A stretch of 64,000 bases of DNA from Oncomelania hupensis (lineage: Eukaryota > Mollusca > Gastropoda > Littorinimorpha > Pomatiopsidae), in NCBI GenBank assembly GCA_036898135.1, contig CM072521.1:66081983-66145982 (forward strand), read 5' to 3'. Below are positions 13,482 through 24,370 of the stretch, in pieces. Each line of letters starts with the position of its first letter. Position 1 is the first letter of the stretch. A program made the translations under genes and the position numbers. The notes under the pieces are model-generated. The model saw only the letters and a program-made list of their open reading frames with translations, ran no database searches and was not told the origin of the DNA.

Positions 13482-14839
13482 GATGATGATGATGATTGAT
13501 TGATTGATTGATTATTGAGGAGGAGGAGGAGGAGGACTACACTGCGGCAGTGATCTGAAATTGAACCTAACCTCCACCCCCACCCCCCACCTCAACCCAC
13601 AGTTGTGTTTTGAACACGTCAAACTGTTGTGAACACGTCAAACTGTTGTGAACACGTCAAACTGTTGTGTACATGTCAAACTGTTGTGTACACGTCAAAC
13701 TGTCGTGTACACGTCAAACTGTTGTGTACACGGCAAACTGTTGTGTACATGTCAAACTGTTGTGTAACGTCAACTGTTGTGTTGTGTACATGTCAAACTG
13801 TCGTGTTCACGGCAAACTGTTGTGTACACGTCAAACTGTTGTGAACACGTCAAACTGTTGTTAACACGTCAAACTGTTGTGAACACGTCAAGCTGTTGTG
13901 TACACATCAAGCTGTTGTGTACACATCAAACTGTTGTGAACACTTCAAACTGTTGTGAACACGTCAAACTGTGTATACGTCAAACTGTTGTGAACACGTC
14001 AAACTGTTGTGTACACGTCAAACTGTTGTGAACACGTCAAACTGTTGTGAACACGTCAAACTGTTGTGTACAGGTCATACTGTTGTGAACACGTCAGACT
14101 GTTGTGTACACGTCAAACTGTTGTGAACATGTCAAACTGTTGTGAACACGTCAAACTGTTGTGTACAATATTGTTTGCATTGTGAATTTACAATTTGATT
14201 TGCATAATTAATTTACCGTAAAGTTTGCATAATTAATCGACCATAATTATTATTGGCCTAATTGATTTCAGATCCTCCAGCGCGGCACAGCCGAGGCAAA
14301 CGGTGACGAGGAAGGCGAGAAGACGCTGATGCTGACGGTGGTGACCAAGGAGCAGCTGGTTCGAATCCTGCACGTACTGCTGGATGAGGACGAGTTCCTC
14401 TCTCCCTACGGCATCAGATCGCTGTCCAAGGTACAGCATAACCCGCTCTGAGCGTGCTATAGTAGCGTAGATGGAACCAACCTTGATATTATAAATAGGC
14501 ACATACACAATGTGTCGTTTGATGTCATAATTCTACTTTGGAAAAATATAATTGGTTTTGAGCTTAATCTTATTTGGGGGGGGGGGGGGGGGGGGGCAAC
14601 CCTTACTGTGACTTTGAGAAGAATGAGTGAGGCTGAGGAGATCTTTCACCTACCAAAACTGTACGATGCCAACGATGGTGCGTTTGTGTCGTCAGGCTCA
14701 TGCCAAGAAGCCGTTCAAGTTCGAGGTTGGCAATCAGACGTACTGTGTGGAGTACCAGCCTGGCGAGTCACGATCCAAACTCTTCGGCGGCAACAGCAAC
14801 TGGCGAGGGCCTATCTGGCTGCCCAGTGAGTGACGGTGT

Positions 14840-14887
<48 letters not shown>

Positions 14888-15826
14888 GGAGGAGGAGGAG
14901 GAGGAGGAGGAGGAGGAGGAGGGTGATGGAATCATGATGATGATGATAGTGACAACGACGATGATTAACAATTGAAGTTGATGTTGACGATGAGAAGGAG
15001 GAGAGTGATGATACTCATTTATTTGATTGGATGATTATGATGACGATGATTTGAACAATGGCTGCAGGTGTAGATTGGTTAACGAAGTTAAGAAGTAAAG
15101 ATGTAGACCTGACTGTTTTTATATAGCACACTTTACTAGCTGAAAACGGTGCTCCAGGCATCAAACACAATTGCTTGATGTTGATACCTTCCCTGTTTGT
15201 TGTAGTGTACCATAGCCTTCATTCCCGCGTGTACAGTGCCACACAGACGTGTACAAACGTAAATATAACATCCGTGCTGTGTTTGGTCCACAGTGAACTA
15301 CCTGCTGGTCGAGAACCTCCAGAGGTTTGACTACTTCTATCAGGACACGCTGAAAGTGGAGTGCCCGACACGTTCGGGCAAGTTCATGCGACTGAAAGAT
15401 GTGGCCAGTGAACTGTCTGCCCGCCTGTCGCGCCTCTTCCTTCCCGACCCCTTCGGCAGTCGTGCTTGTCACGGTACAGCTACTGTTAGGCCATTTAATC
15501 CTTCTCGTATAGCGCTTTTCCAGCTCAAGACCTGCTCAAGGCGCTGGCCGATATGTACAGGATGTGACTCAAGGCGCCCGAGGCGCCCGCTCGCCTTAGG
15601 CGCATTGTCTGACGCCCGGACGACTGATCACAACCCAGTGCTTGCTGGGTGTATGTGTGTAGCAAGTACTCACCCGTCTAGGACATGAGCGTCAGGATCT
15701 TTTAAGTTCTTGCGATGGAATGCGTGCGTACACAGACTCAACCCCGGTGTACCGTCTTATCCAAAGGATATGCCAGATATATTGAGGCAAATGAACTGAA
15801 AGAAACTGGACAATGCATAGCATTAT

Positions 15827-15882
<56 letters not shown>

Positions 15883-16908
15883 GCACCCATTGCACATAGT
15901 TACGATCGAAAGAAAGTATACTCCAGGCACACTCTGCGCAGCAGACCAAAGTATGTCCCTTGTGTCCCTTGGTCGCAGACTGCGTGTGCCTAAATGTTCT
16001 CTCGTAAGAACAAAAAACAGTTTTATTCCAAAATCTATTGAGTTTTTAAATAAGTGCTAAATAATATTTTTGTATATAAGATCTTGATGTTTGTGATGAT
16101 GTTTGAGATGTCATTTAATACTGGAAATTTAATATAGATGTAGTCTACTGTGTACTTGTTTTATTATTTTAATGTTTCATACCGATCAGCAATTGTATGC
16201 CCTAATTTCTCTGTTGAGATAATAAAGTATTCTTGAACTTGAACTTGTCCCTTGAAGGGATACTTTGGCGAGGTTAGCAGCCGGCTCAGTTACATTTTTG
16301 TACAGAAAGGGGTTAGGGCAAGGGCTAGGGATAGATCTACAACTAACCCTTACCCGAACCCTAGTAGCCTAGTAGCAATATTCCGCTCTTTCCGTCACTT
16401 TTAAACAGCGAGCCCAAAGTATACTTTGAAGCGATAGAGGTTAGCAGCGTGCTCAGTTACAGTGTCGGGGAAAGACTATAAACGGAAAAGTTTCGTCTCC
16501 TCTAGGCGACGAAGTAGGTCACGCTGTATTTGTTTGTAGGTCAACTGTCTTTTACGAACCGTTTCAGAATCTATTCGAACCGTTTATTGACGCCGGATAG
16601 TGTCCTCACTTGGTTTCATACAATTTAAGAATCGAAGAAGGCAAATGGGTTTTGGGACGGAAAAAGAGCATTTTTGTAGACAAAAGGGTTAGGGCAAGGG
16701 CTAGGGTTAGATCTACAACTAACCCTTACCCGAACCCTCGTAGCAATAATCCGTTCTTTCCGTCACTTTTAAACAGTACTGCGGTTCGTATCCGCGGCTA
16801 GCAGCGAGCCCAAAGTATACTTTGAAGGGATGGAGGGAATACTTTCACCTGCTGCTAGCGGGAGTTTTGGCGATACTTTCTACCGATCGCAGCAATGTGT
16901 ATTACCTC

Positions 16909-16951
<43 letters not shown>

Positions 16952-17618
16952 CGATGATGTAATACAACTATATAAGTATCTATACTTCTTCTAAGGCTGA
17001 AATAACTCTACTTGTGCTTTGTCAGGCAACGAGGAGCGCTATGCCAAAGATCCCAACTTCAAAGACCTTGTGTTGTTCTACGAGTACTTCCACGCTGACA
17101 CTGGCAAAGGGCTGGGGGCAAGGTACTGTGGCTGTTGGTGCTGGTAGTTGTTGGTGGTGTTAGTTTTACTTGTTTGTTGGTTGCTTGCTTATGGTGGTGG
17201 TTGTTATTGTTGGTAGTGGTGGTGGCAGTTACTCTGAAAGGGGTTCAGCATAGTTTATCAAGTATGCAGCGCCGACTGTCTCTCTACACTTGGAGCATTC
17301 TAACTGTTCCCCCAACTACAGTGGAAAATGATCTAAATGCATTTTGCTCTACAAAGTGCTGCATTAATCTACTGACCATTTGCTTAGTGATTCAATTCAT
17401 CGTTTTATAAATATTGGTTGATTTGTTGGTTAGCTGATTTGCTAATATAGATTGACTGGTCGATGACCTGGCTGGTTGACTAATTGATTGGTTGGCGTAT
17501 TTTCAGCCACCAGACGGGCTGGACAGCACTGATCGTCAACTTGTTACGCAGTGCACATCATCGCAAATCTTTGGCAGGGGACAGCACTTCCTCTCTCTGT
17601 GGTATGAGATATTACTAG
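6208..17618 (+). CDS. GH63/MGH1-like glucosidase, C-terminal ten exons (5' part outside window)
   Basis: Exons: 6208-6324, 8432-8583, 8747-8867, 10322-10472, 13066-13274, 14272-14430, 14696-14825, 15294-15473, 17026-17122, 17507-17618 (TAG 17616-17618). All have GT/AG borders and matching phases, giving 475 residues. The family in bacteria is roughly 850-900 residues, so about half is missing on the left. Diagnostic stretches are [64 protein letters not shown] and [20 protein letters not shown]. By comparison with GH63 enzymes (WDEGFH and ENYDP-type motifs), the Asp of WDLAFH and the Glu of YEYFH are the likely catalytic acid/base pair; both are present. Expected role: an inverting alpha-glucosidase of an (alpha/alpha)6 fold. 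The substrate is unknown. The sequence resembles the bacterial/fungal branch rather than ER glucosidase I. No upstream exon is visible at 1-6207 on this strand. Confidence 0.9.
6414..6675 (+). repeat. Polypurine tract followed by (AT)n
   Basis: About 175 bases of nearly pure A/G (GGAAAGGAGGG, then AAAG/GAAA repeats) run directly into about 85 bases of (AT)n at 6591-6675. This is a sequence class able to form triplex or cruciform DNA. It lies in the first visible glucosidase intron. Confidence 0.93.
6961..7261 (+). mobile_element. SINE with tRNA-like head and 5S-rRNA-like segment, copy 1
   Basis: The start GGATAGCGAAGTAGTTGGAGC resembles a tRNA 5' half with a pol III A box. A segment at about 7001-7048 (AAGTTAAGCAC ... 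GGTTAG ... CTTGGATGGG ... GACCGC) follows the internal control region of 5S rRNA, at the same spacing. The 3' end reads GACTACCTTTACC followed by a T-rich tail. The same element lies inverted at 30985-31274 with a target duplication. It sits in a glucosidase intron; its own duplication is not clear. Confidence 0.78.
7439..7511 (-). tRNA. tRNA-Thr (UGU)
   Basis: Full 73-nt cloverleaf on the minus strand: acceptor stem GCCTCCA/TGGGGGC with one T-G pair, A-box region TAGCTCAGTGG, anticodon stem CTGGT/ACCAG with loop CTTGTAA (anticodon TGT), T arm ATGAG-TTCGAAT-CTCAT, discriminator A. A T-run (T8-9) follows immediately as a pol III terminator. It lies antisense in a glucosidase intron. The intact stems argue for a real gene, though a recent tRNA retrocopy cannot be excluded. 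No intron is seen in the tRNA. Confidence 0.93.
7512..8431. other. Intron sequence without recognisable gene
   Basis: The rest of the glucosidase intron between the tRNA and exon 8432. It is AT-rich with short ORFs only and no coding or repeat signature I can name. 8868-10321 is similar: it holds short CTGT repeats near 9490 and 9900, and at 9940-9985 an apparent broken partial copy of the preceding exon's end (GTTTGGCCGCTCCAAG, GGAGGACGACT). Confidence 0.5.
10473..10570 (+). repeat. (GAC/GAT)n microsatellite starting at a splice donor
   Basis: The donor of exon 10322-10472 is GCAG/GTGACGACG and runs straight into GAC/GAT triplets, so the tract begins within the donor site itself. Reading through it would append a poly-Asp tail to the exon. 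Confidence 0.95.
10646..12514. mobile_element. Nested palindromic AT-rich DNA elements (MITE-like)
   Basis: Two levels of inverted repeat are visible. CTAGCGCCAAAACCTGATAA near 10688 is matched in inverse by TTATCAGGTTTTGGCGCTAG ending near 12513. Both carry subterminal tandem GATAATTACAATTATC words. Inside, ACAGAGATA-CGGTAAT near 10646 is matched inversely at about 10920-10941. A LINE (11041-12302) interrupts the element. No transposase is encoded. This is read as a non-autonomous foldback/MITE family with nested copies; exact borders are uncertain. Confidence 0.65.
11041..12302 (-). mobile_element. 5'-truncated CR1/L2-like LINE, copy 1
   Basis: An open frame (12216-11326) encodes the C-terminal part of a Jockey-superfamily reverse transcriptase [60 protein letters not shown] and [10 protein letters not shown]. 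The upstream RT catalytic motifs are missing. The 3' end on the minus strand is GCTATCTAAAAATCCG followed by (TTA)n. It is almost identical to 35353-37390 but stops at 12302, as expected for 5' truncation during target-primed insertion. It is nested in the palindromic element above. Confidence 0.9.
12664..12870 (+). repeat. Compound microsatellite (AAT)n-(AGT)n-(GAT)n
   Basis: Three adjoining trinucleotide arrays in the intron before exon 13066. They produce poly-His/Leu and poly-Ile/Val/Asp frames that are not coding. Confidence 0.95.
13316..13535 (+). repeat. (ATTGT)n, then (GAT)n, (GATT)n and (GAG)n microsatellites
   Basis: A pentanucleotide array at about 13316-13372 lies 40 bases after the donor of exon 13066-13274. 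GAT repeats follow from about 13430, changing to GATT and then GGA units. Confidence 0.95.
13603..14166 (+). repeat. 19-bp minisatellite, about 29 units
   Basis: Tandem units of AACTGTTGTGAACACGTCA, with GTGTACACG and GTGAACATG variants and a few short or broken units (near 13765 and 13970). The array ends about 105 bases before exon 14272. Units are adjacent with no spacers, so it is not a CRISPR. All reading frames through it are artefacts of the repeat. Confidence 0.96.
14576..14925 (+). repeat. Poly-G run and (GAT)n(GAG)n around exon 14696-14825
   Basis: A run of 21 G (14576-14596) precedes the exon. About 14 bases after its donor (CCCA/GTGAGTGACGG), (GAT)n then (GAG)n runs from about 14839 to 14921. 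The G run may be unstable or mis-sized in assembly. Confidence 0.9.
15474..15760 (+). repeat. Old dispersed repeat, copy 1
   Basis: It begins within a few bases of the donor of exon 15294-15473. It shares CCAGCTCAAGA-CTGCTCAA and a GGCCGA block, plus a GCTTGCTG...CTAGGAC block, with the reverse strand of 24045-24370. Divergence is high, suggesting an old LINE/SINE-like family. No coding potential. Confidence 0.5.
15827..16250 (+). mobile_element. (GAT)n tract and 3' end of a LINE
   Basis: The GAT array (15827-15881) is followed by a frame ending [20 protein letters not shown], stop near 16060. This matches the usual C-terminus of Jockey/CR1-type ORF2 (R-T-x-x-SFIP-x-x-I-x-LLN). An AATAAAG signal and a short TTGAAC tail follow at about 16225-16250. 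Only the last few hundred bases are present. Confidence 0.7.
16251..16950 (+). repeat. Duplicated telomere-like hairpin repeat plus CAAAGTATACTTTG repeat, copy 2
   Basis: A block with GGGTTAGGGCAAGGGCTAGG facing CTAACCCTTACCCGAACCCT occurs twice (about 16306-16369 and 16686-16738). Each forms a G-rich/C-rich hairpin around ATCTACAA. Each is followed by CCGTCACTTTTAAACAG and by the CAAAGTATACTTTG unit. The second copy continues into (GAT)n at 16912-16950, about 75 bases before exon 17026. Confidence 0.75.
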
Positions 17619-18742
17619 AGTGATTTCCCTTCAATAGACAATCTATTTGAATAGGGTGGTCCTCGAGTCAATAAACAATATATTTGGACAGAGTGATCTC
17701 CCTTCACCAGACAATAAATACGTGACATGGTTATCTCCCATCTATTGGACTAGAACAATTGTCTCCCAGAATAATTTTTATAACTTACTTTTTTTTTTGA
17801 CTGACCTTAGCTCTGTTGTAGTAGTTGTTGTTTAGTAGCTGACTTTTTTCAGATAACCCCACCGACTTATGTCCATGAGATAATGGATAGAGTCGGGCTT
17901 CATTCCATCGCCTAGTGTTGTTTCCCGTTAAACAGCAGGTTGGTTATTGTTGTTGCTGTTGCCATTGCTGGTGATTATGTTCTTCTTGTTGCTGGTGCAG
18001 GCAAAATATTGCTTATGTTGCTTATTTTCCCTTTACTTCTTTTTTATTTTGTTGTTGTTATTTTAACAGCTTCATAAGCTGTGTATAAAACAGCACAGAT
18101 GACAAGTTTAAATTACTACCTCCGAAATTGCAGATCTGACATTTATTAATTTTAAAACTCATCTACCACCTCAAGAAGTAGTTATCTCCCTTTTTTTAAA
18201 AGTTGTCTTTCCTGAGTGCAATTGTTTTTCTTTCTGATAAACATTGTGTGTTGCTTACTGCATATAGGGCTATTTATTATTAGGGACAAGAAATTGTATT
18301 CGCTTGTGATGGAATTATTAATCTTGGTTGTCACATTGCACCCCCTCCTACATCCGCACTCTGCTTTGGATAATAATGACTTAGAAACTGGGTAACAAAG
18401 AAGTGCTTTTGTGACCTCTGGTGCTGGGCCAGGAATGGTGAGATCTTGTGCGCGAGTGTTAGATATCTGCGCTATTATTATAAATTTGCCTGTAATAGAA
18501 TAAACAGCTCTATTTAATTTATGCTGCATCCACAAAATCTACCTCATCAACTGGGAGAACAGAAATAAGATCAAACAACAGTTACAATAAATCTGGACAA
18601 ACGATAATGGATAAGGGAGACAAATGTTTGTATATAACACAAGTAGTAGTTGTCTCCTCTAAACAATGGAAAACAAAATTAAAAAAAAGATGGTGGATAA
18701 GTAATTAGTCTGGTAACGGTGAACACATTATTCTTCCACATC

Positions 18743-18798
<56 letters not shown>

Positions 18799-20833
18799 TC
18801 AAACTAAAGGAACAAGAACAAACTGAGCAATAAATAAATGATTGTGGAATACAACAATCTCTAGAATTTAAATAAAATAAAAAATAAAAACTTGCATAGA
18901 TAATGAAAGCTGCTGTGGCTCAATCCCCCCTTCCTCTCCGACCCCCATCCTCCCCCGGCTAATCTGAGCATGCCTCCAAGCCACCTCCTGAAAACCAGTT
19001 TGCTTGAATTAAGTCCAATCACCCCCAAATGGTGAGTACTCAATGAAAAAAAAGACTCCCAGTTCACCCTTACCCTTCATAAGCAATAACTCCGTTTCCG
19101 CCATGCAAGCTTCAAGACAGAGCAGCAAACTGAGTCTTCTACCTTGTGTCACTAAACCCATTCGAGGCGCGAACCATCAGCGAGCGACGCTGCCATAACT
19201 CCAATCGCAGCCCGTCGAGGATATGTTGGCGGAATTTACAATAGGAGTACTTCCTAAATAGCTGTCAACATGTATTTTGTACCGCTTTTCAGGGGAAGCA
19301 ACTCTCATTGACCTACTTTCGGTTTATTTAGGATAGCTGTCAACATGTATTGTGTACCGCATTTCAGGGGAAGCAACTCTACTTTCGGTTTATTTAGGGA
19401 TAATGCCTATTACAGTTGTGTATGTTTATACTGGAAATGTTTTTTTATTTTTTTTACTCCAGACAATGATGGGTAAATGTTCTGTGTTCAGCATTAGTGT
19501 GAAATTGAAGTGTTTTGCTTGTTGTTGTTGTTATTTTTTGTTGTAAGTACACTATTAAATTTTTTGCATTTAATGTATTTATACGCTGTGATTATTCACA
19601 TCTATAACTTGTATCTTGTCACAGCTACCTTTTGTGCAGGGAATTAAATAAAAAAATTTTATTTGTTTGTATTCCAAGTATTATTTACATTGCTAATGTA
19701 TGTGATGTATTCAGTTTGTTAACTTCTAAACCACAGAATTTCGTTTTGAATTCGCAACAACCTTGGCCAAGGGAAATAACCACATTTTTAAAAAATAAAA
19801 ATACCATTGCCTTTGATTACAAATCCATTATATTATTTTGTATTATGTTGAATATTTGTCTATGCCTGAATGTCTTAATTGTGAAACTGCCATACAACTT
19901 TTTTTTTCTTTGAACGCTAAACTGCCCTTAAAGACATGACAAATCTAAATATACCTCTTGAAATAACAGTATTATATATGTTTGAATGAGCATTACTGTT
20001 GTGCCTCCAGTAGACACCATGACTCTCCCAATCCTTATTTTTGTCCTAGATATGTTTTGGGGATTTGCTTGTCCCCCCCCCCATACCCTGTACACTCTTT
20101 CCCCCACCCCCTTCCCAAACTTCCTCCCCACTCCTCCAGCCCAGTTGAAAGAAATTATAAAATATTTGACATGACCCATATTGCTAAGGCTACAACACTG
20201 TGTGTTCCACCACGCTGCATGTATTGCACAGACAATATAACCTGCGTTCCATATAGTGCTTGCACCACACATTTTTAACACTGCCCGCTGTGACCAAATT
20301 ACAATTTAGATTTGCTTGCTTTTTGCACATTAGGTGTAAGTGTAACGCTACTTGTCATATTATCTAGTTGTACCAATTCCTGTAAAAATGATGGTGATGA
20401 TGATGAAGTAGTCTTTGTATAGCACATATATTCACGGATAATGTTCAGGCATGATCCAGAGAGTGTTAACATAACGAGTTTCGGAGATTGTGAATATGTG
20501 CGCTGTATGAGATTGACTACAAACATCCCCAGCGATATCACTAGGGATCTTTCAGAAGCGAATGAGTTTTGTTGTAAACGTGATTCCGCACTACTTTATC
20601 TTTTCATTGTTGCCGTGAGACAGCTTCATAGGCCACGCAATGACAAACTTGACCTACTTCCAGTACTTTGCTTCAAACTACGTTCTAAGTCTCAAAACAA
20701 ATGCTGATCCCCATTTTTACATCTCAAATGGTCCCTTTCACAAAATCACATAATTTTGCATGTCGTACAAGCGATGTAATAAATAAAATATACCCACAAA
20801 GTCAACTTCTTGGGAAAGCACTCATGAACCTTT
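17619..20833. other. 3' flank of the glucosidase gene; degenerate repeats
   Basis: AATAAA occurs at 17670-17675 and 17713-17718, soon after the stop codon, and these are the best poly(A) candidates. Also present: (AAT)n at 18747-18797; a dispersed repeat at 18900-19240 whose second copy is at 28550-29240; and a local duplication of about 90 bases at 19252-19400 (CTGTCAACATGTATT ... GGGGAAGCAACTCT twice). No further gene is seen. Confidence 0.6.
18900..19240 (+). repeat. Dispersed repeat, short copy
   Basis: It matches 28550-29240 at AAGTCCAATCA, GTACTCAATGAAAAAA, GCAAGCTTCAA, TTCTACCTTGT and GCCATAACTCCAATCGC. It lacks the roughly 360 bases that the other copy holds in the middle (28735-29110), so one copy has lost or gained an internal block. 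Confidence 0.7.
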
Positions 20834-21551
20834 CAGGCTGGGGAACAGTCGAAAGCAAAAATCTCTGAAATCCAGCCGGGGTTCAGGGGCCGCCGTACAG
20901 TCCATGGGCGAAGCCCCAGTGGAGGGATCTTCGCGCCCCAGAAGCTGAACGTTTCATAGCATTTACACCCAAAAAGAATGCTTTTTGTGAGAGATAAACG
21001 TGGATGTTTTTCATAATATTCATCATGTGTTCATAAGGACATTATCATTAGTAGTAGTATAAGTAGTAGTAGTAGTTACCCATGACATGGAGTGCAGTTA
21101 CACTTTCGCCATCTTTTCAAGCCATTCCCATTTCCACTTGTTGTTGATTTCCCCTTCTTCAAAAGGGTCTCCACGGTTAATAATACATGAAACACATGAC
21201 TTGACCATGATAGTATAGTGATTATAAACTAACAATGGCGGACAGTGACAAAGGACTGAACTTCATGTGAACCGCCAAACGTTCAACATCGCCTTCGCCC
21301 GCTGTAGTCAAGTGATGCTAGTAAGCCTTATTGGGCAGTGAATTCGATGTAACAATAGCGGGCGCAGGCAGCACTTTTAGTGACGAGAAAAAAAAAACTG
21401 GACACGGCCACTTGGATAGATTGCGTTTTGTGATTTTTTTTTTTTCTTTTTTCTCAGAGCGATTTTTTTCTCAGACCCCTTTTTAATTTTCTCGGGAGTG
21501 ACGGTACCTTTTCTCGGAAAATCGCGGATCCAAGGAGAGTTCCCCAGCCTG
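20834..21551. mobile_element. hAT-like non-autonomous element with perfect 13-bp TIRs
   Basis: CAGGCTGGGGAAC at 20834-20846 is exactly mirrored by GTTCCCCAGCCTG ending at 21551. Flanks are CCTTT and ACTTT, an approximate 5-bp target duplication. Subterminal AATCTCTGAAATCC is shared with the element at 59332-60378. No transposase frame. It is intergenic. Confidence 0.82.
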
Positions 21552-23787
21552 ACTTTGACCTTTGCATGCTACTGAGAGCATAAACTGCGGACGTCACAGA
21601 CAGAAAGTAGTGCAGCATCACTTTTACAAAGAAAGTCACTCGAAATATCCTTACCGAGACTCAGTGCGTGGATAATGGTTGCGTGTTTAGGTAAAATAAT
21701 GTTACAAAATAATGTTAGCGTTAATATTACTGACCGCATCTCCTCCATTGGTCTTTCAGTTGCATACCTTTTTTTTCATTGAAATACCTATACGCAGGCA
21801 ATTCATTCACACATAGATAGATGTAAATGAGCATGGGAGAGGAGCGATATTTGGACGAGAGATAAGCCTGTGAAAGTTTTACCCTAGTGTAGCCAGAGCC
21901 ACGGTGTGGGATTACTGCAGTTCACTGTTTGGCAACCAAATGAGTGCTTTCTGCACCTATGCTGTATTCTGCATAGCTAAAGGCCTCACGTCACACATGT
22001 TTTGCAAATTGTATGTATTAGTTTCCAAGGATGTCTGTTTGTGGTTTAAATAAATGTAGTGATAAGGCATTTGTGACATTGTGTGAAGGATGTATTTTGT
22101 GGTGTATTTCTGGTTCAGTATATAATTACTTGTTGGACATGACCTGAGCTTTTCAGCCTATTTTTAATGTTAGTTTTAATGAAGTGGTCAAACATGGTGT
22201 GCGTGTGTGTGCGTGCGTATGTGTTTGCATTGCTGGTACTTGTATATTTGTGCGTATCTGTCTGTGTGTACATGCGCCAGGTGTAATGTGTACACATGTT
22301 TATGCAGGTGTGTGTGTTAAGTGTGAATGCATCCATGGATAGGCATATTTAAAAAAAAAATGTTTTGCATTATTCAGATTAGTTTCTTAACTGCCGTAGA
22401 TAGACCTATTTGCTTGAAATTCAAGTGACTTAATTATGATATTGAAGTTTTTATTCCTCTCAAAATGTAATTGTAATGAAATATTGAGATGTTTATCTGT
22501 ATACAATACATCACAGTAGCCTTTACTGACTAGTGCTGTGCTGGATAGAAACGTGTATTCCTATGATAAAAGCATGCATATGTATTGAGACTTCTATAAC
22601 AATATAGAACTCAAAGGCTTCTACACAATTTATAATTAACTATAAGAACTTGATGTAAGGAAATGAGAAGTTGATTCTTTGTCTTTGTTAGCGCTATGCT
22701 TCCTGTACGAGTATATCTATTTACATTTGAACGTAATCCCACATGTTTGAAAATGGCTTTTATGATATCAATGTGTTATGCTTATGAGCTATCGCTACGT
22801 CTTTATTAAAGATGCCTTTTTTTATGTCATAAATTTTGTACATTAATTATGACTATATATTAAGCGTTCATGAAACATGAATTGATTATAACTGAGGAAA
22901 TAAAATACAGCTAACATGATCTTTGTCATGTACGTTTGGTTTATATGATGACCACAATGGTGGCTATAATGGATATTTCTATGACATTGGTGGAGATGAT
23001 GGGTGCTGTTTGATGACCACAATGGTGGCTATGATGGATATTTCTATGACATTGGTGGAGATGATGGGTGCTGTTTGAGTTCTTATTCCACAAAAAAGGT
23101 GGCATTCCCATAACCTTTGGGTTGTTTGGGGAAGAGATGTTTGGGACCTCTTTTCTCTGCGCTAGCTTAAGAAAGGCAGCGCCTTCAAAGAGCTCACTAA
23201 TTCTCTGATCTTTACTGCTAACAAAATAAACCATAGGCACACATAAAATTCACACGCTAAGAAACTGGCCACAGCCACATTTCAAATGGTATACACATGG
23301 CAGAATTGCACATTTATTCAATATCTTCAACATTCATGCCAATTTTGGTTCCAGGTCACACACAAGGACCATGTCATTTTATATATTACAACTTGTACAA
23401 TCTATCATACAAACCTCTCATGCTTTCTTACTGTACAACAAAAGATGGTTGAAGCAAACTAAATTTTGTTAAAGTTACGTAATTATAATACAACTAAAAA
23501 CTTCCATGGAACTAGAGATGGCTATACAAAGGATTGAAAGCAAATCTAAATGTAATAATACAACACACATTGAGCTCAACGTCATGTGGGAACCACACAC
23601 ATGCATGCGCACATAGTAATAAGCAACAATTTCACACACAGGCGCATGAATGAATAAATTAAACATCCATTACTTATTGTACAGAATGGTTGGCCTGTGG
23701 CCAAACACTTAAAATTCACACTTGACTTGCCCGGCTGGGCACATTATGAAAAAAAAATACAAATAACTCTCACAGCACCACTGGTGG

Positions 23788-23937
23788 GAGGACAACATTC
23801 GAGAATGGACTGGTTTGACACGGAGCGAAGCCATGAGGGCTGCTGAGGACAGAGAAAGATGGAGTATGCTGGTTAAACGATCATCTGTGGTGCCCCTACG
23901 ACCTTCGGGTTAAGGGACGGGATAGGGATAGGGATAG
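23788..23937 (+). mobile_element. RTE-like LINE, 3' fragment
   Basis: It encodes [21 protein letters not shown] and continues to VVPLRP, then a GGGATA repeat tail. It matches the 3' end of 61500-63075. Confidence 0.88.
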
Positions 23938-24044
23938 CACCACTTTGAAGTAAGAATAACAAAAATGTGTGTTGATTTCTGACTGGAGAAGTAACGTATA
24001 GGAGGATCTTCCATCACCACTGTATAACATCACACTGTAATATC

Positions 24045-24370
24045 AACATCACGCTCGCAACAGAAATGGACGTACTTTACAAAAACAGATCTCAACGCCA
24101 CTAGGGCTTCTCATGAGAGTATCAGCAAGCTGAGGGGAACACATTCCATGGCACGGACCTGGAATCCTGAGGTTGACTGTCCTAGGGTGGTGAGAGCCGG
24201 CTACGCAAATGCACACAGCAAGCACTAGGTCCCTTCTCCCCAAGGATTGTGTTAAGGTGTAAGGGGTCAGCAGACCATGCGCCTAAGGCAGCAATTGTCA
24301 CCCACTTGTGGTTGATTCTTATCGGCCAGAGCTTTGAGCAGCTCTTGAGCTGGAAAATTTCGCTATTACA
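24045..24370 (-). repeat. Old dispersed repeat, copy 2
   Basis: The reverse complement resembles 15474-15760 in several blocks. The strand is given relative to that copy. Non-coding. Confidence 0.45.

Noticed and set aside
13603..14166. Possible CRISPR array
   Set aside because: Units are adjacent with no unique spacers, there are no cas genes, and the locus is a eukaryotic intron.
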